64,000 bases of DNA from Streptomyces tibetensis (GCF_007655005.1 NZ_SZVW01000006.1:124001-188000), one strand, 5' to 3'. Counted from the stretch's first letter, positions 17,001 to 24,668 are shown. A program made the numbers and translations. Notes: a model not told the origin generated them from the letters alone.

Positions 17001-17258
17001 CTAGCCGTAGACGATGCGCCGCAGCTGCCGGAGCGAGAGCTCCGGCGGGGCCACCGCGCGGTATTTGAGGTCCGCCTCGATCCGTTCGAAGATCTCCGCG
17101 TTGACCAGGCCCTGGGCCTGGAGCTCGCGGTGGCGGCGACGGACGTACTCCTCGGTCGTCTCGTCGAAGTAGGCGAGCACGTCCTGGATCACACGCAGCG
17201 CCTCGCCCCGGCCGAGGGCGGTGGACCGCGTCAGATGATCAACGAGTTCGTCGTGCAC
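17001..17258 (-). CDS. Conserved 85-aa protein upstream of glmS
   Basis: An 85-aa cytoplasmic, mostly helical and charged protein (for example VIQDVLAYFDETTEEYVRRR). It has no membrane segment or cysteine motif. It begins 12 bp upstream of glmS and is surely cotranscribed with it. I recall conserved homologues in the same position in other Streptomyces but no function. The tight linkage suggests a role in amino-sugar metabolism or GlmS control, which is inference only. Confidence 0.75.
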   Translation of the reverse strand: MHDELVDHLTRSTALGRGEALRVIQDVLAYFDETTEEYVRRRHRELQAQGLVNAEIFERIEADLKYRAVAPPELSLRQLRRIVYG

Positions 17259-17298
17259 TCGCTAGATCTTGCGGCACCGGCGATACTTTCGCAAGAAT

Positions 17299-17318
17299 TC
17301 TGCCCGATTTCGGGCAGA
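17299..17318. promoter_or_regulatory. Inverted repeat upstream of the glmS operon
   Basis: TCTGCCCGA-TT-TCGGGCAGA is a perfect 9-bp inverted repeat, 41 bp upstream of the 85-aa gene. It lies where a promoter-overlapping operator for the glmS transcript would be expected. Confidence 0.5.
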
Positions 17319-17380
17319 CCCTTGTGGGGAGCTTTTGGGGGAACGTTGAACGTGTCATGAGTGCCTGTTCGTGACCCGTC

Positions 17381-17396
17381 CACCGGACGTCCGGTG
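17381..17396. promoter_or_regulatory. 16-bp palindrome upstream of the phosphatase gene
   Basis: CACCGGACGTCCGGTG is a perfect palindrome 34 bp before the purple acid phosphatase start. Its position suits an operator, but no regulator is linked. Confidence 0.45.
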
Positions 17397-17429
17397 TCCC
17401 GTTGCCCGAGGCGTCGATTTTTGGACGCC

Positions 17430-19010
17430 ATGGACACTCCTCGTATGGGCGTACCCGAGCGGCTCGCCGAGCGCATGAGCATGGCCGAGCAGCACGAGTA
17501 CCTGCGCGCGAAATTCTCCCGGCGCACGATGATCAGAGGCGGAGCCGTCACGCTCGGCGCCGTCGCGGGTGGCGCGTTCGTGCCCGGCGCCACCGCACAG
17601 GCCGCCGTGCCGGCCGCCCGCACCGCCCCGGCCACCGCGTCCGTCGACGGCGCTCTCGTCGCCCCCTTCGGCCGCCACCTCGCCTACGGCACCGACCCGC
17701 GCACGGAGATGACCGTCTCCTGGCAGGTCCCGGTCGCCGTCAAGAAGCCCTTCATCCGCATCGGCGCCCACCCCACGGACCTCTCCCGCAAGATCGACGC
17801 CGAGGTCCGCACCCTCTTCACGCCCGCCGGAGTCGGCGCGAGCGGCAACCACACCCAGTACTACGTCCACGCCAAGCTGAGCCGTCTGAAGCCGGGCCGG
17901 ACGTACTACTACGGCGTCGGCCACCAGGGCTTCGACCCGGCCGAGGCCCACCTCCTGGGCACCCTCGGCACCTTCACCACCGCCCCCGCGCACAAGGCCC
18001 CGTTCACCTTCACGGCCTTCGGTGACGAGGGCGTCAGCTACCACGGCCTCGCCAACAACAGCCTGCTGCTCGGCCAGAACCCGGCCTTCCACCTGCACGC
18101 CGGCGACATCGCCTACGCCGACCCGTCCGGCTCCGGCCAGACCTCCGACACCGGCTTCGACTCCCGGATCTGGGACCAGTTCCTCGCCCAGACCGAATCC
18201 GTCGCCAAGTCCGTCCCCTGGATGCCCGCCTACGGCAACCACGACATGGAGGCCTGGTACTCGCCCAACGGCTACGGCGGCGAGGAGGCCCGCTGGACAC
18301 TGCCCGACAACGGCCCCGACAAGAAGAACCTGCCGGGCGTCTACTCCTTCGTCCACGGCAACACGGCCGTCATCTCCCTCGACGCCAACGACATCTCCTT
18401 CGAGATCCCGGCCAACCTCGGCATCTCCGGCGGCACCCAGACGACGTGGCTGGAGGCCCAGCTGAAGAAGTACCGGGCCTCCCACGACGTCGACTTCATC
18501 GTCGTGTTCTTCCACCACTGCGCCTACTGCACCTCCACCTCCCACGCCTCCGAGGGCGGGGTGCGGCAGGAGTGGGTGCCGCTGTTCGAGAAGTACACCG
18601 TGGACCTGGTCATCAACGGCCACAACCACCAGTACGAGCGCACCGACGTGATCAAGGGCAACAAGGTCGCCAAGAAGCTCCCCATCGGCGGCACGGCCTA
18701 CCCCGAGACCGACGGCGTGGTCTACGTGACGGCCGGTGCGGCCGGACGCAGCCTCTACGCGTTCAGCGCCCCGCTGTCGTACGAGGGCAACGAGCACGAC
18801 GTGGACTCCGTGGCCTCGTTCGTCAACGTCAAGGGCGGCAAGCAGAACGAGACCGTCGCCTGGTCCCGGGTGCGCTACCTCGACTACTCGTTCCTGCGCG
18901 TGGACGTCACCCCCGCGCCGAAGGGCCGCCTGGCCACGCTGACGGTGCGCGGCATCGCCGAGAGCGGTGACCAGGTCGACCACTTCACCGTGGCGCGCCG
19001 GGCGAAGTGA
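17430..19010 (+). CDS. Tat-secreted purple acid phosphatase-like metallophosphoesterase
   Basis: A 526-aa exported phosphatase. A twin-arginine signal (SRRTMIRGG, Arg31-Arg32, then a hydrophobic stretch) is followed by a fibronectin-III-like N-terminal domain (about 75-180) and a binuclear metallophosphoesterase domain. All purple acid phosphatase blocks are visible: GDIAYAD, GNHDME, VFFHHCAYC and GHNHQYER. It likely releases phosphate from organic phosphates outside the cell. ATG at 17430 gives a long n-region; ATG at 17445 is an alternative. The gene stands alone, convergent with the DUF4429 gene after 9 bp. No clear PHO box was seen upstream. Confidence 0.9.
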   Translation: MDTPRMGVPERLAERMSMAEQHEYLRAKFSRRTMIRGGAVTLGAVAGGAFVPGATAQAAVPAARTAPATASVDGALVAPFGRHLAYGTDPRTEMTVSWQVPVAVKKPFIRIGAHPTDLSRKIDAEVRTLFTPAGVGASGNHTQYYVHAKLSRLKPGRTYYYGVGHQGFDPAEAHLLGTLGTFTTAPAHKAPFTFTAFGDEGVSYHGLANNSLLLGQNPAFHLHAGDIAYADPSGSGQTSDTGFDSRIWDQFLAQTESVAKSVPWMPAYGNHDMEAWYSPNGYGGEEARWTLPDNGPDKKNLPGVYSFVHGNTAVISLDANDISFEIPANLGISGGTQTTWLEAQLKKYRASHDVDFIVVFFHHCAYCTSTSHASEGGVRQEWVPLFEKYTVDLVINGHNHQYERTDVIKGNKVAKKLPIGGTAYPETDGVVYVTAGAAGRSLYAFSAPLSYEGNEHDVDSVASFVNVKGGKQNETVAWSRVRYLDYSFLRVDVTPAPKGRLATLTVRGIAESGDQVDHFTVARRAK

Positions 19011-19019
19011 CCGCGAGCG

Positions 19020-19901
19020 CTACATCCGCTTGAGGATCGCCTGCTTGGCCAGGGTGAACTCCTCGTCCGTCAGCACGCCCGCGCGGTGCAGCTCCCCGAG
19101 CTCGCGCAGGCGGCGCAGCAGGGCGTCGTGGTCGGCCTCGGCGGACGCGACCGGAGCAGAAGGCGGCTCCGGTCGCGCGTCCACCGGGTCCGCGGCGGCC
19201 CGGGCCGGGTGCGGAAGCCTGGCCTGGACCGCCGCGGCGACCAACGCCATCAGCGGGTCCTTCTTGAAGCCCCACAGCTCCACGGCGTTGGGGTCGTACT
19301 TGGGCGGGGTCTTGGTGGGCGCGTGCCGCACGGTGAAGCGCAGGTGCCCGTTCTCCAGACCGGCCGCCGGGTGCCACTCCACGCCCGTGATGTCGGTGAG
19401 CGCGAGCGTACGGGCGCCGGCGGCGGCCTTGGCGTCCTCCGTCTTCCAGTTCCACTCCAGGCGTATGCGCTCGCCGTCGAAGCCGGCGGTGCCGTCCCCG
19501 GCGGAGACCGACAGCGGGACGGAGGGCCCCGGCAGCAGATAGGTGTCGACCGGCCCGGCGGGGACCTGGTCGAGGAGCAGGGCGCTGCGCACCTCGTCCA
19601 CGAAGTACTCGGCGACGCCGTAGCGGTCGGGCTCCACGATCAGCTGGTAGGGGTCGTGGGGCTCGGTGAGCCGGCCGCCGGTGGCGTGCAGCAGCGGGTC
19701 GGCGCCGTCCCGCAGCCGGAGCCTGAGCCGCCCCGACTTCTTGCCCTGCTCCAGGGAGATACCGGCCAACGCCCCTAACGGCACGACCAGTTCACCCAAT
19801 TCCCTGCGCAACAGACTGACGTTCTTGTCCCGTCCGGGAGTCAGCCGCAGCGCGTCCGAGTCGAAGGCCCACGTGCCGTCCTTCTGGATGATTTCCGCCA
19901 T
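19020..19901 (-). CDS. DUF4429/SHOCT-domain protein
   Basis: A 293-aa cytoplasmic protein. Two related halves of about 100 residues (starting WAFDSDALRLTPG and TAGFDGERIRLEWNW) fit the PH-like DUF4429 fold. The last 35 residues form a SHOCT motif (LRRLRELGELHRAGVLTDEEFTLAKQAILKRM in outline). The family is common in actinobacteria and of unknown function; SHOCT segments are thought to mediate oligomerisation. ATG at 19901 has GGAGGA about 10 nt upstream. That ribosome site appears to be part of an IS200/IS605-type right end joined directly to the gene. Confidence 0.82.
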   Translation of the reverse strand: MAEIIQKDGTWAFDSDALRLTPGRDKNVSLLRRELGELVVPLGALAGISLEQGKKSGRLRLRLRDGADPLLHATGGRLTEPHDPYQLIVEPDRYGVAEYFVDEVRSALLLDQVPAGPVDTYLLPGPSVPLSVSAGDGTAGFDGERIRLEWNWKTEDAKAAAGARTLALTDITGVEWHPAAGLENGHLRFTVRHAPTKTPPKYDPNAVELWGFKKDPLMALVAAAVQARLPHPARAAADPVDARPEPPSAPVASAEADHDALLRRLRELGELHRAGVLTDEEFTLAKQAILKRM

Positions 19902-19943
19902 GGGTTGACATCCTCCCCCTCTGAATGAGCGAGATTCCAACCT
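19902..19943 (-). mobile_element. Right end of an IS200/IS605-type (IS1341-like) element
   Basis: On the minus strand the sequence reads GGAATC...CATTCAGAG followed by GGGGAGGATGTCAA, matching the pattern seen 3' of tnpB genes in IS200/IS605-type elements: a hairpin-like region then GAGGATGTCAA. It lies downstream of the tnpB C-terminal remnant in the correct orientation and abuts the DUF4429 start codon. This end would also be the 3' part of an omega RNA scaffold. Recognition is from memory. Confidence 0.6.
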
Positions 19944-19988
19944 ATTCGGGTTGAGGCTCACGGGCGCTCGAACGGCTGGTGGCCGCTG

Positions 19989-20352
19989 TCACCCCTCCGG
20001 CACCGGGTGAGAGCCGGGGGCGGGGGATCCCGCCCTGTCCTGCCGCGACGTGATACCGGCGTTGGTGTCCGCGTCGCAGGTGGAGCCGCAGGCGGAACAG
20101 ACGAACTCGGCTTGGCTCTTGCGCGAGTTCTTGTCAATCCATCCGCAGGTACTGCATCGCAGGCTGGTACAGAGGGCGGGCACGTCTTCGACCCGGTCGG
20201 GGGCTTTGTCTTCGGTGCGCTTGCGGAACCGGCCCCAGTCCTGGGCGAGGATCACGCGGTTCAGGCCGGACTTCTGGGCGATGTTCTGCCGGGCTGTTCC
20301 ACGGTTCCCTTCGCGGAGCGGGTCATGTTCTTGATATTCAGCTTCTCGAACC
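19989..20352 (-). pseudogene. tnpB: Remnant of IS605-family tnpB, C-terminal part
   Basis: The minus strand encodes the end of a TnpB (OrfB) RNA-guided nuclease: the block LNIKNMTRSAKGTVEQPG, then NIAQKSGLNRVILAQDWGRF, a zinc finger with CSTCG and CSACG pairs, and DADTNAG, the third RuvC motif region. The two blocks are in different frames, so at least one base is missing near 20290. No N-terminal part precedes it: an in-frame stop lies near 20352 and similarity ends there. A matching N-terminal fragment lies 4.2 kb away at 24530-24668 on the same strand. Confidence 0.85.
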
Positions 20353-20496
20353 GGATTCAAGGGACCGGAGTCAGCCGCAAACGACTCCGGACCGCCTGCC
20401 GTGGCTCATGGCTCGGCTACTCGTAGGCTCCGCCTTCTGGGCGGCGAGCACGTCGGAGAGCGAAAGCGAGCCCGCAGGACCGCGCGGGCCGGTCAG
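20353..20496. other. Junction between tnpB remnant and island gene, nothing recognised
   Basis: About 140 bp between the tnpB fragment and the stop of the 450-aa gene. It contains a short inverted repeat (CGGAGTC...GACTCCGG, about 20364-20386) that could be a terminator for the unknown gene. No coding signal is seen. Confidence 0.35.
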
Positions 20497-21849
20497 CTAA
20501 AAGAGCTGGCCGAGGACCCCCTGCCAGGTACTGACGGCCTGAGCGAGTTGGGACGACGCGCCGGCGGCACTCGTGATCGCGGCCATGGCCGCTCTGCCGC
20601 GGCTGAGCGCGCGGGGCCCGTCTGGTGCGGCCGCCGCGTCGGCGACGTCAGCGACGTTGTCAAGGAGCTGGGCGCGCAGGTCCTCAGCGAGCCCCGGATC
20701 CCGCTCGATGGCCTCAGCCAGGGCACGGATGGCGTCCGCGGTGTCGGTCTGCCCGCGGTCGGCGACGGCCTGAACGGTCGCGCCGATGCTGTTGACCGTG
20801 TCGGCTACGGAGACGTGGCTGTTGTTCACCTCTCCGATCGCGCCGATGTTGCGTGCGTTGATGGTGATCGGGTCGCGTCGCTTCCCTTGTCCGGAGTCCT
20901 CCGCGTACTTGGGCATGAGCTCCAGCACCTCCGCAAGGTAGTTGACCGCGATCGCAATATAGGCCGCATAGATCCGCGGATGAATCCCGACGGCAATCTC
21001 CCGATACATCGCTGGACTGCCAGCATAGGCGTTGGTGACCTTTCCACCGGTCAAGTATTCCGCATGCGTGATCCCAGACTCTCCTTGCCCTGAAAGTGTG
21101 GCTTTGTATCGGGCGAGAACGTCGGTTGTCAAGAATCCGCTGAGGGAATCCGCGAAGGAGTCACTCAACGCGCACTCACGTGGGAAATGACCAGCACCAC
21201 GGAACGGAACCGAGCCGGGCCAGCCACCGTTGTTCTGGGCGGCCTCGTATTGCTTGACGCCCTCCTCTATGAGTGTGGTGAGCCGCTCGGCAACGGTCTC
21301 CGCCGCCACATCATCGCGGATCCGGGCGAACGTGGGCGGATGTTGAGTGGGGAGCAGGTCCGGGCGTGGAACTGACGTCGTCAGACGATCCGCCAGCACG
21401 AGGAGATCTTTGTGGATCTCACTGAGAATTGGCCTTAACTCGCGCTCAGATGCGTCCCACAATGTCCTATTCGTGCGCCGGCTCCCAAGAGCGGTATAGC
21501 CCTTCCCTTTCCCCGCGTTCGCCGCCTCGAACCGTTCTCGCGCCTCAATCGCGGGTCGGAGTGCCTTGAGAATGCCGACAGAGTTCCTAGGGCCACTGAG
21601 GGGGAAGAACCCTAGAAGTATGCGCTCTGCGTCTAGGCTCCAACCGCCAAGGGTGTGGCGTGGAGCAAGGCTGGATATGAGGTCTGCCGCTTCCGCCGTC
21701 GAGCTCCGCAGTCTTCCCCGTTCCAGGAGCTGGGATACGTCGTCTGCGTGTGCGCGCGCCTGCTTGGCGATTTGTGGTCCAAGTTCCGAGACTGCGTCCC
21801 TGAGCTCCTGGCGTGCGGCGTCGGGATCGGGTAACCGAGTGTGGCCCAT
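20497..21849 (-). CDS. Unrecognised 450-aa island protein with TTA codon
   Basis: I do not recognise this protein. It is mostly helical and charged without a signal peptide. One moderately hydrophobic stretch occurs (IYAAYIAIAVNYLAEVLEL). The C-terminal part has a beta-prone repeat-like segment (NIGAIGEVNNSHVSVADTV) followed by helices rich in Ala (LAEAIERDPGLAEDLRAQL) and a closing WQGVLGQLF, a layout seen in assorted bacterial accessory effectors. Base composition and codon use are clearly less GC-rich than the flanking core genes, and it has an in-frame TTA leucine codon at 21436-21438. ATG at 21849 is used; GTG at 21879 after AAGGG is also possible. A perfect inverted repeat lies just upstream. 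Confidence 0.7.
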   Translation of the reverse strand: MGHTRLPDPDAARQELRDAVSELGPQIAKQARAHADDVSQLLERGRLRSSTAEAADLISSLAPRHTLGGWSLDAERILLGFFPLSGPRNSVGILKALRPAIEARERFEAANAGKGKGYTALGSRRTNRTLWDASERELRPILSEIHKDLLVLADRLTTSVPRPDLLPTQHPPTFARIRDDVAAETVAERLTTLIEEGVKQYEAAQNNGGWPGSVPFRGAGHFPRECALSDSFADSLSGFLTTDVLARYKATLSGQGESGITHAEYLTGGKVTNAYAGSPAMYREIAVGIHPRIYAAYIAIAVNYLAEVLELMPKYAEDSGQGKRRDPITINARNIGAIGEVNNSHVSVADTVNSIGATVQAVADRGQTDTADAIRALAEAIERDPGLAEDLRAQLLDNVADVADAAAAPDGPRALSRGRAAMAAITSAAGASSQLAQAVSTWQGVLGQLF

Positions 21850-21899
21850 GTGGTCATCATGGCCCGCGGAGCCTGACACAGCAACGAGCCCTTGGTGTC

Positions 21900-21921
21900 T
21901 CGTCAAACGTTCGTTTGACGA
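21900..21921. promoter_or_regulatory. Palindrome upstream of the island gene
   Basis: TCGTCAAACG-TT-CGTTTGACGA is a perfect 10-bp inverted repeat with a 2-bp centre, 51 bp upstream of the chosen ATG (21 bp from the alternative GTG). Part of it, GTTTGACGACAG, recurs at 22011-22022. It looks like an operator, but no regulator gene is adjacent. Confidence 0.6.
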
Positions 21922-22286
21922 CAGGCGGCCGACGCGTCCAATGAACCCCTGCATTCCAGGGGTTCTCGGTAGCTCGAATCCAATCAGATCCGATGGTGAT
22001 TGCTGACAGGGTTTGACGACAGATAGGGTCCGACCCTCCGTACGGAAGGGGCCCTCCGTGGCGAACCTGGTCTGCAAGCGGGTCTCGAACGACCAGCAAC
22101 AGACCGCCCGGCAGAACCTCGTCCTAGTACTCCAGCCGTAGATGTGATCTTCATGGCTATGGCTGCGGCGAGCGTGGGCTTGGTGACGTTGGCGCCAGGC
22201 GGATCAGCGTCGTCTACGCGGGCGTCGTGGACAGGCCGAACGGATAGGAAGGCCACTCTTCGGCAGGCCCAAGGAAGCCTTTTCGA
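21922..22286. other. Island spacer without a convincing gene
   Basis: This stretch contains the second GTTTGACGACAG copy (22011-22022) and the solitary IS end at 22124-22152. Reading frames are open but show no recognisable product. It probably consists of remnants of older insertions. Confidence 0.4.
22124..22152 (+). mobile_element. Solitary IS701-type terminal repeat
   Basis: CTAGTACTCCAGCCGTAGAT and the following GTGATCTTC match the ends of the intact IS at 22771-24216 with one to three differences, including the leading CTAG. No transposase follows. It is probably the left end of a decayed or excised relative. Confidence 0.65.
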
Positions 22287-22742
22287 TCACGTGCCGCCAC
22301 TCCACGCGGCGACCGTTGTGGCGGCCCAAGCCTCGACGCGTTCTGTGAACTCCGCGGAGGGGAATGTCCCGTCGACGGCGACGTCTTCGATCGTGACGGA
22401 GAAATGAGATCGTGGCGCGTCCCAGTGCGGTGGCGCCGCGTCCGGGGCGACTCGGGAAGGCCTGCCCTTCACACGGTGGGAGTTGCCACGACGAGCTTGA
22501 CCAACGAGCTGGTTCACTTCGTCGAGGCCGCCATCGATGTATGCGCGCAGGAGCGTCCAAGCCATCGCGCCGTCGTCGGTGGGTAGCCGACTGGGGTGTT
22601 GGAGCAGGAAGCAAGCGACTGAGACACCGTGCAGCGGCCCCCACGGTGCCTGCCGCGAATGGTCCAATGCGAGCAAGGCGTGGAACAGCTCGTCACAGGA
22701 CCGCGGGTTCATCGACGCACCGCACTCCGCGCAAGGTTCCAT
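22287..22742 (-). CDS. DUF5946 family protein
   Basis: A 151-aa protein with an N-terminal CAECGA pair and a conserved core (CDELFHALLALDHSRQAPWG, then LHGVSVACFLLQHPSRL) that I recognise as DUF5946. The His and Cys residues suggest metal binding. The function is unknown. ATG at 22742 has GAGGAG about 7 nt upstream. The IS701-type element is inserted 28 bp upstream of this ATG, so the native promoter has been displaced. The gene is bracketed by two IS ends in the same orientation. Confidence 0.75.
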   Translation of the reverse strand: MEPCAECGASMNPRSCDELFHALLALDHSRQAPWGPLHGVSVACFLLQHPSRLPTDDGAMAWTLLRAYIDGGLDEVNQLVGQARRGNSHRVKGRPSRVAPDAAPPHWDAPRSHFSVTIEDVAVDGTFPSAEFTERVEAWAATTVAAWSGGT

Positions 22743-22770
22743 ACCTTCTCCTCGGTCCTCGAAGCACAGC

Positions 22771-24216
22771 CTAGTACTCTAGCCGGAGACGTGATCTTGC
22801 TGGTGGGGCCGGTGCGGAGACGGGTATGGCCACCCGTGATCATCGTCAGGTGTGTGGACTGATGATGAAGCGGTGGCCGCGGGCCACAGCGTAGTGCCTG
22901 CCCGCTGGCAGGCGATGTTCGAGGGCTTGCTGGGCCGGATGGCGGACCGCTTCGGGCGCATCGAACCCCGGCTGCGGGTACGGCAGTTGATGCTGGGACT
23001 GCTGGCTGACCTGCCGCGCAAGAACTGCTGGACAATTGCCGAGCACGCCGGGGACACCAGCCCGGACGGGCTGCAGCACCTACTCGGCCGGGCGAAGTGG
23101 GACGCTGATCTGGTGCGCGACGACCTGCGCGCGTTCGTGCTGGACCACCTTGGCGACGATCAGGCCGTGCTCGTGGTCGATGAGACCGGTGACCTGAAGA
23201 AAGGCACCCACACCGTCGGCGTGCAGCGCCAGTACACCGGCACCGCCGGGCGGATCGAGAACGCCCAGGTCGCCGTCTACCTCACCTACACCTCCCGGCA
23301 CGGCCACGCGGGCATCGACCGTGCGCTGTACCTGCCGAAGTCCTGGACATCCGATCCGCAGCGATGCCGCCAGGCCGGCGTGCCCGAGGACATCGGCTTC
23401 GCCACCAAGCCACAGCTCGCCGCGCAGATGATCGAACGCGCACTGGACGCCGGAGCGCCCGCGGCGTGGGCGGCCGGCGACGAGGTCTACGGCGACAACC
23501 CCCACCTGCGCGCCACCCTGGAACGACGGCAGCTCGGCTACGTACTGGCCGTCTCCAGCACCCACCGCCTGCCCACCCAGGCCGGGCCGCAGCGCGCCGA
23601 CCACCTGGCCAGGCGCATCCCACGGCGGGCCTGGCACAAGCTGTCCGCCGGAAAGGGCGCCAAGGGCCACCGCTGGTACGACTGGGCACACCTGGCCCTG
23701 GCCACACCCGGCCTGGCAGGCCATCAGTACTTGCTGATCCGCCGCAACCGCCGCACCGGAGAGCTCGCCTACTACCGGTGCTACGCACCCCGACCGGTTC
23801 CGCTGTCCACCCTGGTCAAGATCGCCGGAAGCCGCTGGACCGTGGAGGAAACGTTCCAGAGCTCAAAGACCCTGGCCTGGCTGGACGAGCACCAAGTCCG
23901 CCGCTGGAACTCCTGGCACCGATGGGTCACCCTGTCCCTGCTCGCCCACGCCTTCCTCGCCGTCACCGCCGCCCTCGAACGCCGAGGCCAGGCCCTGACC
24001 GACGACGGCACCAGTCCCGACGAACTGGCTCCGCTCACCTGCAACGAGATCCAGCGCCTGTTCACCGCCGTGATCCCACAGCTCGCCCACGACCTTGCGC
24101 ACCGACTGCGCTGGTCCCTCTGGCGCCGACGCCACCAGGCCCGAGCCTGCCGCAGCCACTACCGCAGACAAGCCGCCCAGCAACCACGAAAATCACATCT
24201 CCGGCTGGAGTACTAG
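22771..24216 (+). mobile_element. IS701-family insertion sequence, apparently intact
   Basis: A 1.45-kb element carrying one DDE transposase gene. The left end CTAGTACTCTAGCCGGAGAC (22771) and the right end, read in reverse as CTAGTACTCCAGCCGGAGAT (ending 24216), match with a few differences over about 28 bp. CTAG at both tips may be a 4-bp target duplication, typical of IS701 relatives. It is inserted in the island between the DUF5946 gene and an unrecognised fragment. Confidence 0.88.
22852..24216 (+). CDS. IS701-family DDE transposase
   Basis: A 454-aa transposase with the RNase H-like catalytic triad: Asp110 in VVDETGDLKKG, Asp210 in AAGDEVYGDN, and Glu332/333 in WTVEETFQSSK, with the YREK-like region nearby. 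The N-terminal helical domain (about 1-100) is typical of the family. GTG at 22852 gives the expected N-terminus. The TAG stop lies in the terminal CTAG, so the coding frame runs through the whole right inverted repeat. No frameshift or internal stop is seen, so the element may be active. Confidence 0.92.
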   Translation: MWTDDEAVAAGHSVVPARWQAMFEGLLGRMADRFGRIEPRLRVRQLMLGLLADLPRKNCWTIAEHAGDTSPDGLQHLLGRAKWDADLVRDDLRAFVLDHLGDDQAVLVVDETGDLKKGTHTVGVQRQYTGTAGRIENAQVAVYLTYTSRHGHAGIDRALYLPKSWTSDPQRCRQAGVPEDIGFATKPQLAAQMIERALDAGAPAAWAAGDEVYGDNPHLRATLERRQLGYVLAVSSTHRLPTQAGPQRADHLARRIPRRAWHKLSAGKGAKGHRWYDWAHLALATPGLAGHQYLLIRRNRRTGELAYYRCYAPRPVPLSTLVKIAGSRWTVEETFQSSKTLAWLDEHQVRRWNSWHRWVTLSLLAHAFLAVTAALERRGQALTDDGTSPDELAPLTCNEIQRLFTAVIPQLAHDLAHRLRWSLWRRRHQARACRSHYRRQAAQQPRKSHLRLEY

Positions 24217-24500
24217 CCGAGGCCGGCATCGAGGACCCGGTCGTCTTCGAGGAGGGCCCGGGCACCTCCAGCCGCCTCCACCCCCTCCAGCGCCCGAGGT
24301 TCCTCACCGTACGACGCGGCCAGGGCTACACCCTGCTGGTCAGCACCACCTCCGCGGTCCACCGCCAACTCCTCACCCGCTGCCAGCCCCTCGACGGTAC
24401 CCAGAGCACCCCGGCCGTCCCAGCCCAGCGCAAGGCCCGCCGCGAGTACGCAAACCGCGTCGACACCCTCGCAGCGACATCTGAAGGGGAGTGCCGGCAG
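24217..24500 (+). pseudogene. Unrecognised coding remnant right of the IS
   Basis: The plus strand reads openly from the IS boundary as AEAGIEDPVVFEEGPGTSSR, then a Leu/Arg-rich segment ending near QRKARREYANRVDTLAATSE, with Streptomyces-like third-base GC. It has no start of its own and reading continues from inside the IS, so it looks like the 3' part of an interrupted gene. I cannot identify the family, and no matching 5' part is present left of the IS. Confidence 0.4.
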
Positions 24501-24529
24501 GTCACGGGCTACTCCGTTGTTTTCTCGCC

Positions 24530-24668
24530 GAGTACTACTGGGACCCCTACGCCGCCGCCGGTGCGAGTGCTGCTCAACGGCAAGATTCCAGACGTACCGG
24601 GTGTGCGCGCAGTGCGTGAGCATCCGCTCGGCCTGCACGGGCGACGGGTACATCCGGAAGCGTGGCAT
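24530..24668 (-). pseudogene. tnpB: Remnant of IS605-family tnpB, N-terminal part
   Basis: On the minus strand the frame from ATG 24668 begins MPRFRMYPSPVQAERMLTHC and continues AHTRYVWNLAVEQHS. This is the characteristic TnpB/OrfB N-terminus (R-x-Y-P-x-x-x-Q, then R-x-x-x-N). Similarity stops near 24540 and the frame then runs into unrelated sequence. Together with the C-terminal fragment at 19989-20352 it accounts for the two ends of one tnpB; the middle, including the first two RuvC motifs, is missing. Confidence 0.82.
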
